From Leptothrix sp. (in: b-proteobacteria) (lineage in GTDB: Bacteria; Pseudomonadota; Gammaproteobacteria; Burkholderiales; Burkholderiaceae_C), in NCBI GenBank assembly GCA_013822685.1, contig PNKV01000012.1, positions 62,001-126,000 of the forward strand: a stretch of DNA of 64,000 nucleotides, given 5' to 3'. A program made the translations under genes and the position numbers. Below are positions 54,318-63,021 of the stretch, piece by piece. The notes beneath the pieces were generated by a model, which was given only the letters and a program-made list of their open reading frames with translations, made no database searches and was not told where the DNA came from. Within the stretch, counting starts at the first letter, position 1; each line of letters starts with the position of its first letter.

Positions 54318-55049
54318 ATGACCATCCCCAACCTCCGCGCCATCGACGCGGCCCCCGATGAAGACGAAGGCACACCCGTGTCCGTCAAAATCCGGGAACG
54401 CCTCAAACAAGCGCAAAAGCGCTTCCACGCCAACGACAACATCGCCGATTTCATCGAGCCTGGCGAGCTTGAAAAGTTGCTGGACGAGGTGCAGGGCAAG
54501 ATGGCCGGCGTGCTGTCCAGCCTGGTGATCGACACCGACAGTGACCACAACACGCAGGACACCGCCCGCCGCGTGGCCAAGATGTACCTGCACGAGATCT
54601 TCAAGGGCCGTTATCACTCATCGCCCGCCGTGACGGAATTCCCCAATGCGGAACGCCTGAACGAGCTGATGATCGTCGGCCCCATCACCGTGCGCAGCGC
54701 CTGCTCGCACCACCTGTGCCCGATCATGGGCAAGGTGTGGATCGGCGTGATGCCGAACGAGCACTCCAATCTGATCGGCCTGTCCAAATACGCCCGCCTG
54801 ATCGACTGGATCATGAGCCGCCCGCAGATCCAGGAAGAAGCCGTCACCCAAGTGGCCGACCTGCTGCAATCGCGCATGCAACCCGACGGCCTGGCCGTGG
54901 TGATGGAGGCCGACCACTTCTGCATGCAGTGGCGCGGCGTCAAGGACATGGACTCGAAGATGATCAACAGCGTGATGCGGGGATCCTTCCTGAAGGATCC
55001 CAACCTGCGCCGCGAATTCCTCGCCTTGGTCAATCAGAAGAAAGGCTGA
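54318..55049 (+). CDS. folE: GTP cyclohydrolase I
   Basis: 243 residues with a variable 25-residue N-terminal extension. The FolE core has VIDTDSDHNTQDTARRVAKM, the zinc Cys/His motif RSACSHHLCPIMGKVWIG (with the second Cys in DHFCMQWRGVKD) and LIGLSKYARLIDWIMSRPQIQE. It opens GTP to form dihydroneopterin triphosphate, the first step to folate. It is transcribed with the BLUF gene, which begins 9 bp after its stop. Confidence 0.96.
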   Translation: MTIPNLRAIDAAPDEDEGTPVSVKIRERLKQAQKRFHANDNIADFIEPGELEKLLDEVQGKMAGVLSSLVIDTDSDHNTQDTARRVAKMYLHEIFKGRYHSSPAVTEFPNAERLNELMIVGPITVRSACSHHLCPIMGKVWIGVMPNEHSNLIGLSKYARLIDWIMSRPQIQEEAVTQVADLLQSRMQPDGLAVVMEADHFCMQWRGVKDMDSKMINSVMRGSFLKDPNLRREFLALVNQKKG

Positions 55050-55058
55050 GGTCACACC

Positions 55059-55487
55059 ATGCTCGTCAGACTGCTATACGCCAGCCGGGCCGCCAAGCCC
55101 TTGTCCGCCGACACCATCGAGACCATCCTGTCCGCCTCGCGCAAGAACAACCTTGCCCTGGGCGTGACGGGGTTGCTCTGCCACAGCGGCGACATCTTCA
55201 TGCAACTGCTGGAAGGTGGCCGCGATGCCGTCAACCAGCTGTACACCAAGATCGCCAATGACCCGCGCCACGGCAACGTCATCCTGCTCGACTACGAGGA
55301 GATCGACGAACGCCGCTTCGCCAGTTGGACCATGGGCCAGGTCAACCTGGGCAAGGTCAATCCATCGATCCTGCTGAAGTACTCCGAGCGCCCGGTGCTT
55401 GACCCCTATGCCGTGCCTGGCAAGGTCTCGCTGGCGCTGTTGGATGAGTTGATCGTCACCGCTTCCATCGGTTGCAAAAACAGCTGA
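55059..55487 (+). CDS. BLUF-domain blue-light sensor, stand-alone
   Basis: 142 residues, one BLUF domain plus a short C-terminal tail. All known photochemical residues appear present: Tyr in VRLLYASRA (residue about 7), Asn in RKNNLALGVTGLLC, Gln in DIFMQLLEG and the Trp/Met pair in FASWTMGQVN. The FAD-binding fold signals blue light by a hydrogen-bond switch. The output domain is absent, so it must act through a partner. It sits between folE and DUF429; coupling to folate genes is unusual, and the partner is unknown. Confidence 0.9.
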   Translation: MLVRLLYASRAAKPLSADTIETILSASRKNNLALGVTGLLCHSGDIFMQLLEGGRDAVNQLYTKIANDPRHGNVILLDYEEIDERRFASWTMGQVNLGKVNPSILLKYSERPVLDPYAVPGKVSLALLDELIVTASIGCKNS

Positions 55488-56450
55488 ATGGCAAGCCCCG
55501 ATGGCGCGTCCGGCGCCCTGCCCGGCACTTTGCTGGGCCTGGATTTTTCGTGCGCGCCCTCGCCCCGCAAGCCCTTGACCCTGGCCTGGGGACGGCGCTC
55601 GGGCTCGGTCGTCAAGCTTGATCGACTGGATGAGCTCACCACCTTGTCAAGTCTGGCGCAAGCACTCGCGGGTGCCCACGATGTGCTGGCTGCTTGCGAC
55701 TTCCCCTTTGGCCTGCCACGCTCCTTTGTGCAAGCATTGTGTGATCACCCACCCGCTGATTTTCCGGCCGATCATTTGGCGCGCTTGAAGCAGGCGATCA
55801 CCCAAAGCGCTGGCCCCGCACCCACGGCCGCGCAGGCCTTGATCCAGGGCTTGCACGCACATTGCCAGGACCGCGCCGGCTTCCAGCGCCTGGTCGATGG
55901 GTGGGGCCAGACCTGGGATCTGCAGCGCGGCGAGGGGCCCAAGCTGTTGCACCGCCCCACGGACACCGCCATGCCGGGCATCAGCAGCACCAGCCCCTTG
56001 CAGACCCGTTATGTGCCCGTGGGCAAGATGTATTTCGAAGGGCTGATCAGGTTGGTGCAAGCCGACTTCAGCCTGCCCGGCTTGCGCCAAGGCCGCCCCG
56101 ATGCCCTGGCTTTCGAGGCCTACCCTGGCTTCCTGTCTGGCGAGGTGCTGGGCCGGCGCAGCTACAAAAGCGATGCCACCGCGCCGCCTGAACAGCGGCA
56201 AGCCCGCCTCATTGCGCGCATGGACTTGGTCGATGCGCTGGAGCAAGGCCGCACCCGCTTGAACCTGCGGTTGAAACTTACCCCAGGTCAGCGCGACTTC
56301 ATCGTGGCCGATGCCAAAGGTGACCGCCTGGACGCCGCCTTGTGCCTGGTGCAGGCGGCCTGGGCCCACCGCGAAGGCGAAAGCCCCACCCACTCATGGG
56401 GCCTGCCCAAAGCCGTCGACCCCATCGAAGGATGGATACTCACGGCATGA
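55488..56450 (+). CDS. DUF429 domain protein
   Basis: 320 residues beginning at the base directly after the BLUF stop codon. RNase-H-like fold suggested by LLGLDFSCAPSPRKP (N-terminal Asp) and AACDFPFGLPRSF (second Asp block), with FEAYPGFLSGEVLG, FIVADAKGDRLDAALCLVQAAW (last Asp) in the C-terminal half. These are the DUF429 motifs; the activity is unknown. It overlaps the mutarotase by 4 bp and is therefore in the folE-BLUF-DUF429-mutarotase operon. Confidence 0.8.
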   Translation: MASPDGASGALPGTLLGLDFSCAPSPRKPLTLAWGRRSGSVVKLDRLDELTTLSSLAQALAGAHDVLAACDFPFGLPRSFVQALCDHPPADFPADHLARLKQAITQSAGPAPTAAQALIQGLHAHCQDRAGFQRLVDGWGQTWDLQRGEGPKLLHRPTDTAMPGISSTSPLQTRYVPVGKMYFEGLIRLVQADFSLPGLRQGRPDALAFEAYPGFLSGEVLGRRSYKSDATAPPEQRQARLIARMDLVDALEQGRTRLNLRLKLTPGQRDFIVADAKGDRLDAALCLVQAAWAHREGESPTHSWGLPKAVDPIEGWILTA

Positions 56451-57304
56451 CCGAGACCACCACTTTCCACGACCACCAGGGCCAGCCGGCCATTCAGATC
56501 CAATCGCCCGATGGGGCGCAAGCCACGGTGCTGCTGCATGGCGCCCATGTGGTGTCCTGGGTGCCCGCAGGCGGCACCGAGCAGCTTTACCTGTCACCGC
56601 AAGCCGACTACAGCGCGGGCAAGGCAATCCGCGGTGGCATCCCGGTGATCTTTCCACAGTTCGAGCAAAAGGGCCCGGACCGCAGCCTGCCCCGCCATGG
56701 CTTCGTGCGCAACCGCGCCTGGCAGCTTGAAAGTCAGCGCCAGGGCACGGGCCACGCCCAAGCCACCTTGCAACTGTCGGACAGCGACGAAACCCGGGCG
56801 CTGTGGCCGCATGGTTTCGAGCTGGAGCTGACCGTGTCGGTCAGCGGCGCGCAGTTGGAGCTGGAGCTGTACGTGCGCAACAGCGGCAACACGGTCTGGC
56901 CTTTTTCGGCCGCCTTGCACACCTACCTGGCCGTGTCTGAGCTGAACCGCGTGCGCCTGCATGGCCTGGAGGGCCACCAATACATCGACAACCTGCTGAA
57001 CAGCGAAGCGCTGGAAGACCACCCTGAGAAAAGCTTCTCAGGCGAGTTCGACCGCATCTACGAAAAGGCCAGCAGCCTTTTGCTCACCGAGGGCAAGCGC
57101 CGCGTGCAGATCCAGTCGGACAACCTGCCCGATGCCGTGGTGTGGAACCCCGGGCCGGACAAGTGCGCCGCCTTGAACGACATGCCCGCGGATGGCTGGC
57201 AGCACATGCTGTGCGTGGAAGCCGCCCGCATCCTGCAGCCCAAGACGCTGTCACCGGGCGAAGAATGGACCGGCCGCCAGTGCCTGACGTTCTCAGCCGC
57301 CTGA
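56447..57304 (+). CDS. D-hexose-6-phosphate mutarotase (YeaD type)
   Basis: 285 residues from the ATG that overlaps the DUF429 stop. Galactose-mutarotase-like beta-sandwich: GAHVVSWVPAGGTEQLYLS, IRGGIPVIFPQFEQ, LPRHGFVRNRAWQL (first His), FSAALHTYLAVSEL (second His) and VVWNPGPDKCAALNDMP with ARILQPKTLSPGEEWTG at the end. It interconverts anomers of glucose-6-phosphate-type sugars. It is convergent with sco and its last 12 bp overlap that gene. Confidence 0.9.
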   Translation: MTETTTFHDHQGQPAIQIQSPDGAQATVLLHGAHVVSWVPAGGTEQLYLSPQADYSAGKAIRGGIPVIFPQFEQKGPDRSLPRHGFVRNRAWQLESQRQGTGHAQATLQLSDSDETRALWPHGFELELTVSVSGAQLELELYVRNSGNTVWPFSAALHTYLAVSELNRVRLHGLEGHQYIDNLLNSEALEDHPEKSFSGEFDRIYEKASSLLLTEGKRRVQIQSDNLPDAVVWNPGPDKCAALNDMPADGWQHMLCVEAARILQPKTLSPGEEWTGRQCLTFSAA

Positions 57305-57970
57305 GCTTGAGGCCAGCAGCTGCTTGATGTCCGAGGTCAGGGCATCAATGCCCAGGCCATAGCGCACGAACAGCCGCACATTCCCGCTGGGGTCGAACAC
57401 GAAGCCGCCCGCGGTGTGGTCCATGGTGTAGCCCTTGCCATCCTGCGTGGGCACCTTCTGGTAGAACACCTTGAACTCACGCGATGCCGCGTTGACCTCG
57501 TCGAGTGAGCCGCGCAAGCCGATGAAGCTGGGGTCCATGCCGGTCAGGTAAGCCTTGAGCACTTCGGCCGTGTCGCGTTCGGGGTCGATGGTGATGAACA
57601 CGCCTTGCACCCGGTCGCCGTCTTTGCCCAGCCGCCGCTTGACCTCGGCCAGTTCGGCCATGGTCGTGGGGCACACCTCGGGGCATTGCGTGAAGCCAAA
57701 GAACACGAACACCACCTTGCCCTTGAAGTCGGCCAGGCTGCGCTTCTTGCCATCGAAATCGGTCAGCGCCCACTGCTTGGCGTAGTCGACCCCCGTGATG
57801 TCCACAGACTTGAACGTGCCCGATGGCGCCGGTGTTGGGGCAACTGATTCATTGGTGCCAGCGGTTGCGCCAGTGCCGTCAGCGCGCCGATCACAGCCCG
57901 CCAAGAGCACCGAAGCGCCCAGGGTGAGCGCACAGACCAGGGCCAAAGAAGACTTCTTGATATTGCGCAT
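57293..57970 (-). CDS. sco: SCO1/SenC copper-chaperone lipoprotein
   Basis: 225 residues from the ATG at 57970; upstream open codons overlap ctaB. A lipoprotein signal with lipobox SVLLAGCDRR precedes a thioredoxin fold with the copper-binding TQCPEVCPTTMAEL (CxxxC) and the distant His in YTMDHTAGGFVF. It delivers copper to the CuA site of cytochrome c oxidase. It follows ctaB by 8 bp, at the distal end of the oxidase operon. Confidence 0.94.
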   Translation of the reverse strand: MRNIKKSSLALVCALTLGASVLLAGCDRRADGTGATAGTNESVAPTPAPSGTFKSVDITGVDYAKQWALTDFDGKKRSLADFKGKVVFVFFGFTQCPEVCPTTMAELAEVKRRLGKDGDRVQGVFITIDPERDTAEVLKAYLTGMDPSFIGLRGSLDEVNAASREFKVFYQKVPTQDGKGYTMDHTAGGFVFDPSGNVRLFVRYGLGIDALTSDIKQLLASSSGG

Positions 57971-57978
57971 GGGATCTC

Positions 57979-58893
57979 TCAGATCGGCACGTAGTGGTCC
58001 ACCAGCAAAGCCGCGAACAGCAGCATCAGGTAGATGATGGAAAACTTGAAGGTCTGGCGCGCCAGCTCGTCGCTGTAATGACGCCAGAGGCGGAAGGCAT
58101 AGACCACGAACCACAAGCCCAGAACCACGGCGGACACCAGGTAGATCCAGCCGCTCATCTGGTACACGAAGGGCAGCAAGGTGCCCGCCAGCAGCACGAA
58201 GGTGTACAGCAGCACATGCAAGCGCGTGAACTCATTGCCATGCGTGACGGGCAACATGGGCAGGCCAGCGCGGGCGTAATCCTCGACCCGGTACAGGGCC
58301 AGCGCCCAGAAGTGCGGCGGCGTCCACAAGAAGATGATCAGGCAGAGCATCCAGGCTTCGGGATCGACCGAACCCCGCATGGCCGCCCAGCCCAGCACCG
58401 GCGGCATGGCGCCCGAAGCGCCCCCGATGACGATGTTCTGCGGCGTCAAGGGCTTGAGCACCACGGTGTAGATGATCGCGTAGCCCACGAAGGTGGCCAG
58501 GGTCAGCCACATGGTCAAGGCATTGACCCACAGGATCAGGATGGCCATGCCGAGGATGCAGAGGCCCGCGCTGAACAGCAGGGTTTGCGTCTTGGTGAGT
58601 TCGCCCCGCGCCGTGGGGCGCCAGGCCGTGCGCTTCATGCGCGAATCGATCTGCTGCTCGATCAGGCAATTGAAGGCCGCCGCCGCCCCGGCCACCAGCC
58701 AGATGCCAATGCACGCTGCAAAGGCCGTCAAGGCTTCCGCCTGGGTGGGCATGCCGGGCACCGCCAGCAACATGCCGATCACCGCGCAAAAGACGATCAA
58801 CTGCACCACGCGCGGCTTGGTCAGCACGTAGAACTGCTTGAAGCGCGAGGGCAAGCTCATCGCGGCGGGGCTGGAGGCAACGGATTCAGTCAT
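57979..58893 (-). CDS. ctaB: Protoheme IX farnesyltransferase (haem O synthase)
   Basis: 304 residues, about nine helices. The UbiA-family metal/prenyl-diphosphate loops are visible: [20 protein letters not shown] and [22 protein letters not shown], plus the [19 protein letters not shown] segment. It adds a farnesyl chain to haem B for haem O. It is 27 bp after ctaA, which converts the product to haem A. Confidence 0.95.
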   Translation of the reverse strand: MTESVASSPAAMSLPSRFKQFYVLTKPRVVQLIVFCAVIGMLLAVPGMPTQAEALTAFAACIGIWLVAGAAAAFNCLIEQQIDSRMKRTAWRPTARGELTKTQTLLFSAGLCILGMAILILWVNALTMWLTLATFVGYAIIYTVVLKPLTPQNIVIGGASGAMPPVLGWAAMRGSVDPEAWMLCLIIFLWTPPHFWALALYRVEDYARAGLPMLPVTHGNEFTRLHVLLYTFVLLAGTLLPFVYQMSGWIYLVSAVVLGLWFVVYAFRLWRHYSDELARQTFKFSIIYLMLLFAALLVDHYVPI

Positions 58894-58920
58894 GGGGGGA
58901 TCGCTAGGTCAGGCCCGATT

Positions 58921-60051
58921 TTAAGAGGTGCGCGTGGAAATCGGGGCGCCGCGCGGTTGTACCAGCAAACGAACCAACCACCACACCAGCAGGGCGGCAC
59001 CCAGGGTGTGGCCCAGGGCCGCCGCCAGCGGCCAGCCCAGCACCACATTGCTCAGGCCCGTGGCCAACTGCCAAGCCGCCAGGGCCCACAAGCCGATGGC
59101 TTCGCGGCGCCACTGGGGGGCACGCCACAAGCCCCAGGCCAGGGCCACCATGGCGCCCAACACCAGCACCGCTGCCAGACGGTGGACCATGTGGATGGCG
59201 GTCAAACCCGGCAGGGTGATTTGGGCGCCCAGTCCATCGCCGCCCAAGGGCCGCAGCAGGCGGAAACCGGTTTCAAAATCCATGGCGGGCCACCATTGCC
59301 CCTGGCACAGCGGCACCTCGCTGCAGGCCAGCACCGCCGAATTGGTGCTGACCCAGCCGCCCAGCGCCATCTGCATCACCGCCAGCGCCAGCACCACCAG
59401 CGCGGCATGCCGCAGCGGTGACTGGCGCCAGGCCCGGGTGGTCGATTCGTCCGCCTTGTCCAAAGCCCGTGCTTGCGCGGTCAACAGCCCCACGCCCAGC
59501 AAACCACCCAGCAAATGCCCGGTGACCACCAGGGGATACAACTTCATCGTGACGGTGAGGGCGCCAAACGCTCCCTGCGCGCACACCCACACGAATGTCA
59601 ACGTGGGCCACCAGGGCGACAGGCTGCCCGCCTTGCGGCGCCCCCACCAGGCGGCCACCATCAAGCCCGTGATCAAAGCGCCCACACCGGACGCCAGGTA
59701 ACGGTGAATCATCTCGATCCAGGCCTTGCCGTGCGTGACCGGGCCGCTGGGCAAGGCGGCTTGCGCCTGCTCGATCAGGGAGCGTGCCCCCACGGGGCTG
59801 TTGTGCCCATAGCAACCCGGCCAATCCGGGCAGCCCAGGCCCGAATCCGTCAGGCGCGTGAATGCGCCAAACACCACCAGGTCCAGGGTGAGGAACAAGG
59901 TCGCCAAGGTCAAGGCGCGTTGCCAGGCCGGCCAGCCTTGAAGCCCTTCACGGCGCCCTTTCACCACCACCCAGACCAGGGGCAGCAGCGCCAGCAAAGC
60001 GCCTACCAGGGCCACTTCCAATGCGGGATTCCAATCGATCCAACCACCCAT
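58921..60051 (-). CDS. ctaA: Haem A synthase (CtaA/Cox15)
   Basis: 376 residues, eight or so helices. Haem-binding His and Cys-loop segments: FGAFTRLTDSGLGCPDWPGC, EMIHRYLASGVGAL, VTGHLLGGLLGVGLL, SEVPLCQGQWWPAMDFETGF and AIHMVHRLAAVLVL. It oxidises haem O to haem A. It lies 18 bp after the thioredoxin-like gene. Confidence 0.95.
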   Translation of the reverse strand: MGGWIDWNPALEVALVGALLALLPLVWVVVKGRREGLQGWPAWQRALTLATLFLTLDLVVFGAFTRLTDSGLGCPDWPGCYGHNSPVGARSLIEQAQAALPSGPVTHGKAWIEMIHRYLASGVGALITGLMVAAWWGRRKAGSLSPWWPTLTFVWVCAQGAFGALTVTMKLYPLVVTGHLLGGLLGVGLLTAQARALDKADESTTRAWRQSPLRHAALVVLALAVMQMALGGWVSTNSAVLACSEVPLCQGQWWPAMDFETGFRLLRPLGGDGLGAQITLPGLTAIHMVHRLAAVLVLGAMVALAWGLWRAPQWRREAIGLWALAAWQLATGLSNVVLGWPLAAALGHTLGAALLVWWLVRLLVQPRGAPISTRTS

Positions 60052-60069
60052 GGCGCGCTCCAGCCCGCC

Positions 60070-60774
60070 TCAGCGGCCGGCCTCGTCCCAGGAATCGTTG
60101 GCTTTCATCAGGCGGCTGAGATCACGCTTGACCTTGCTCATGTCAGGCTGCACTGGGAAGCGCATCATCCAGGCGCCCTTGGGGTCCACGAGGTAAAAGT
60201 GCGCGCTCAGGGGCTGGCCTGCTTCCGAGGCGAACCACTTGGCCAGATCGCCTTCGGGCGTGCGCAGCACCGTGGTGCCTTCCAGGCCAGGCTTGATGGC
60301 ATCGCGCACAGGAGCATCGTCCGTGATGAGCCAGACGCGGTCCACGCGGTCCTTGTCCTTGCCCAGCGTTTCACGCACCTGGCGCTGGTAATACAAATGC
60401 TGCTCGCACGCGGCATCGCACGCGCCACCCGCCACCGTCACCAACAGCCACTGGCCCTTCAGCGACGACGCGGCCACGGGTTGGCCCTGCTGGTCCTTGA
60501 GTGGCAGCAAAGCGTCGGCCGGCATGTCACGCGTTGGCAAGATCAAGGTGCCGTAGTTGGCACGCCCTTCGGGCCGTATCACGTAGTAGGTCAGGTACGA
60601 GGCCACCACCGGCGTGGCACAGATGGCCCACACCAGAAGCATCTTGATCCGGCCCATGCGCGTTCGCTGCGCCAAATCGGCTTGTGGCGCCGAGGGCAAG
60701 CTGTGCACGCTCATTTGCACCAGCGGATCACCGCGTTCGGCGGCGGAGGGGGCTGAGGAGTTGGAACCAGACAT
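60070..60774 (-). CDS. Membrane-anchored thioredoxin-like protein of the oxidase cluster
   Basis: 234 residues. One helix (MLLVWAICATPVVASYLTYYV, about 45-65) follows a charged cytoplasmic N-terminus. The periplasmic domain has a CxxxC in GGACDAACEQHLYYQ, resembling the SCO copper site. A His/Asp-rich region follows (SAHFYLVDPKGAWMMRFP). It may help deliver copper or thiols to the oxidase; this is inference from fold and neighbours. The start at 60774 has AGGA 4 bases upstream and overlaps surf1 by 47 bp; ATG 60714 lies after the surf1 stop but lacks a ribosome-binding site. Confidence 0.75.
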   Translation of the reverse strand: MSGSNSSAPSAAERGDPLVQMSVHSLPSAPQADLAQRTRMGRIKMLLVWAICATPVVASYLTYYVIRPEGRANYGTLILPTRDMPADALLPLKDQQGQPVAASSLKGQWLLVTVAGGACDAACEQHLYYQRQVRETLGKDKDRVDRVWLITDDAPVRDAIKPGLEGTTVLRTPEGDLAKWFASEAGQPLSAHFYLVDPKGAWMMRFPVQPDMSKVKRDLSRLMKANDSWDEAGR

Positions 60775-61516
60775 ACAGTCCTGTGATCAAGGCGGCCAGG
60801 GCGAACCACTGGACCGCATAAGCATGGTGTTTGCCGACATCGGAGGCCGGGGCTGGCCAATCGCGCCGCAAAGGAAAGCCCGGTGCTTCGGAGACGACCT
60901 GGCCAGACAAAGACGTCTCGGGCTGCAACTGAAGCACGACGGTGGGCGCCACCGCCCGGCCCATCACGGCCGGCATGGTGGCGAAGTCGATATTCTGGAC
61001 GATGGCGGGGCCCGACGACGCTGGCAGGGCCAAATCAGCCCCCAGGCTGTAGGCGCGGGACGCCTCGGGCACCAAGCGACCCAGCAGTTGGACTGGCCCG
61101 GAGGGGGTCGAGAACGGTGGAATTTCGGCCCGGTTCTGGGCATTGCGTGGTACCCAGCCACGTTGTACCAGGAGCACCTGAGCCGCACACGGTCCGGGAC
61201 CTTTGAGTTGCAGGGCGCTGACCACGTAAAAGCCCGCCCGGCCATCCATGGCGCGGTTGTCCAGCAACCAAGTGTGCTGCAGCATCCACTGGCCTTGCAA
61301 CACCACACGCCGGTTCATGAGCCCTGCATCGGGCTGTGCGCCACACGGCAGGGCCGTGACGTCAAGGACGGGCAAGGCGTCCCGCTCGCTCAGCGCGGCG
61401 TGCCGGGCCAGTTTTTCATCGGCACGGTGCAATTGCCAGCGCCCCAGGGACACGGTCAGGGCCACCGCCAGCACGGCCGCCACCAGCACCAAAACCTGGC
61501 GCGAGCGCGGGGTCAT
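60728..61516 (-). CDS. SURF1 family oxidase assembly protein
   Basis: 262 residues from MTPRSRQVLVLVAAVLAVAL; upstream open codons continue antisense through DUF2909. Helices lie at both ends (about 8-25; YAVQWFALAALITGLYVWFQ). Periplasmic SURF1 features: SLGRWQLHRADEK, VLQGQWMLQHTWLLDNRA, LVQRGWVPRNAQ. SURF1 helps insert haem A into subunit I. Its 3' end overlaps the next gene. Confidence 0.88.
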   Translation of the reverse strand: MTPRSRQVLVLVAAVLAVALTVSLGRWQLHRADEKLARHAALSERDALPVLDVTALPCGAQPDAGLMNRRVVLQGQWMLQHTWLLDNRAMDGRAGFYVVSALQLKGPGPCAAQVLLVQRGWVPRNAQNRAEIPPFSTPSGPVQLLGRLVPEASRAYSLGADLALPASSGPAIVQNIDFATMPAVMGRAVAPTVVLQLQPETSLSGQVVSEAPGFPLRRDWPAPASDVGKHHAYAVQWFALAALITGLYVWFQLLSPLRRRTR

Positions 61517-61558
61517 TGGGGACCCATCCGCCCGGCCCTGCCGACATAATGTCTCACC

Positions 61559-61774
61559 ATGAAAATCATCATCACCTTTGCATTGCTGGCCATCATCGCC
61601 GCGCTCGCCATGGCAGGCCGGGCCTTGCTCAAGGACGGCCGAGACGGCGCCCCCAAAAGCAACCGCATGCTGCACGCCTTGGCTTTGCGTGTGGCCCTGT
61701 CCGTGGCATTGTTCCTGTTCGTCTTGTTCAGCTACAAGATGGGCTGGATTCACCCTACCGGCATCCCGTTTTGA
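61559..61774 (+). CDS. Twin-transmembrane protein, DUF2909 family
   Basis: 71 residues with two helices (IIITFALLAIIAALAMAGRALL; LRVALSVALFLFVLFSYKM) separated by a basic loop. This small protein is regularly found beside the oxidase genes in Burkholderiales; the function is unknown. It is on the opposite strand from its neighbours, 42 bp from the surf1 start, and ends before the bidirectional terminator at 61804-61828. Confidence 0.85.
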   Translation: MKIIITFALLAIIAALAMAGRALLKDGRDGAPKSNRMLHALALRVALSVALFLFVLFSYKMGWIHPTGIPF

Positions 61775-61803
61775 ACGGCTGAAGAACCTCACCCCTCACG
61801 TCA

Positions 61804-61828
61804 AAAGAGCGCCACCCGGGCGCTCTTT
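61804..61828. terminator. Bidirectional intrinsic terminator
   Basis: A 10-bp stem AAAGAGCGCC / GGCGCTCTTT with a 5-base loop. On the plus strand TTT closes the stem and GCTTTTGG follows; on the minus strand TTTT ends it. It lies between DUF2909 (+, stop 61774) and ctaE (-, stop 61876) and suits both. Confidence 0.8.
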
Positions 61829-61843
61829 GCTTTTGGGGCAAAA

Positions 61844-61860
61844 CCCGGCCCGTTACCGGG
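61844..61860 (-). terminator. Intrinsic terminator of the ctaE transcript
   Basis: CCCGG / CCGGG, 5-bp GC stem, 7-base loop, then TTTT on the minus strand, 16 bp after the ctaE stop. It acts ahead of the stronger hairpin at 61804-61828. Confidence 0.5.
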
Positions 61861-61875
61861 CTGGGTCCAACCGGC

Positions 61876-62760
61876 TTACATCCAGTAGACGACGATGTAC
61901 AAGCCCAACCAGACCACGTCCACGAAGTGCCAATACCACGCCGCGCCTTCAAAACCAAAATGGCGTTGGGCGGTGAAGTGGCCCTTGTGCAAACGCAGGG
62001 TGATGAACAGCAGCATCAACGTGCCGACCAACACGTGGAAGCCGTGGAAGCCCGTCAGCATGAAGAAGGTCGAGCCATAGATGCCCGAGGACAGCTTCAG
62101 GTTGTAGTGCACATACGCTTCGTAGTACTCGTAGGCCTGAAAGCACAGGAACACCGTGCCCAGCAACACCGTGAGCCACATGAAGGCGATGGTCTTGCCG
62201 CGTTGGTCTTCACGCAGGGCGTGGTGAGCAATGGTCAGCGTGACACCCGAGGTAAGCAGCAAAGCCGTGTTGATCGTGGGGATCGGCCAAGGGCCCATGG
62301 TGCGGAAGGCTTCCACGGTGCCCGCGGGCGAGGCAGTGGCGCCTGCCACCACACTGGGCCAAAGCGCCTTGAAATCGGCCCACAGCAAGGCGTTCTCGAT
62401 GTTGCCCAAGGCCGGCAAGGAATATTGGCGTGCCCAGAACAAAGCCCCGAAGAACGACGCGAAGAACATCACTTCCGAGAAGATGAACCAGGCCATGCTC
62501 CAGCGGAAAGAAACGTCGATGCGGTCGCTGTACATGCCGCTTTCGCTTTCATGGATGGCATCGCCAAACCAGCGCTTGAGCGTGAACAGCCACCAAGCCA
62601 TGCCCAAGGCCACTGAGTAAGGCCCCCACTCGACACCATTGACCCATTGCCCCGCGCCCAGCACGACAAAGAAGAGCCCGATGGCCGACATCACGGGATG
62701 GCTCGACGGGCCTGGCACGAAGTAGTAGGGAGCTTGCCCTTTGGGAACCGCTGCCGACAT
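61876..62760 (-). CDS. ctaE: Cytochrome c oxidase subunit III
   Basis: 294 residues, about seven helices. A strong ribosome site (AGGAGAACAAC) precedes the ATG. Conserved COX3 blocks: YYFVPGPSSHPVMSAIGLF, MAWFIFSEVMFFASFFGALFW, LLLTSGVTLTIAHHAL and GFHGFHVLVGTLMLL; the terminal WHFVDVVWLGLYIVVYW contains the conserved His. It supports the stability of the oxidase core. It lies 48 bp after the DUF2970 gene. Confidence 0.96.
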   Translation of the reverse strand: MSAAVPKGQAPYYFVPGPSSHPVMSAIGLFFVVLGAGQWVNGVEWGPYSVALGMAWWLFTLKRWFGDAIHESESGMYSDRIDVSFRWSMAWFIFSEVMFFASFFGALFWARQYSLPALGNIENALLWADFKALWPSVVAGATASPAGTVEAFRTMGPWPIPTINTALLLTSGVTLTIAHHALREDQRGKTIAFMWLTVLLGTVFLCFQAYEYYEAYVHYNLKLSSGIYGSTFFMLTGFHGFHVLVGTLMLLFITLRLHKGHFTAQRHFGFEGAAWYWHFVDVVWLGLYIVVYWM

Positions 62761-62808
62761 GTTGTTCTCCTGGATACCGTTACTTGAAAAAATTGAAGAC
62801 AGAAACCA

Positions 62809-63021
62809 TCACTGCGCCACGCCGCTCGCCACAACCCAGCGCACGAGCAGAACCAGCACCATCACAAACACCACCCCACCCAGCACACCGGCCACGATCA
62901 GGTGGGCAGGCTTGATCCGGGCAATGTCTTCCGCCTGACCTGAGGCCTTGCGGATGCCCAGAAAAGACCACGCCACGGCCTTCACCGTTTGAGTGAATGA
63001 GCCCTGGGGTGACTCGCTCAC
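62809..63021 (-). CDS. DUF2970 small membrane protein
   Basis: 70 residues with a GTG start that overlaps the ctaG stop (GTGA). The DUF2970 segment TVKAVAWSFLGIRKASGQAED leads to one helix (LIVAGVLGGVVFVMVLVLLV). It is a constant member of beta-proteobacterial oxidase operons, probably an assembly factor; the role is unproven. Confidence 0.85.
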   Translation of the reverse strand: MSESPQGSFTQTVKAVAWSFLGIRKASGQAEDIARIKPAHLIVAGVLGGVVFVMVLVLLVRWVVASGVAQ

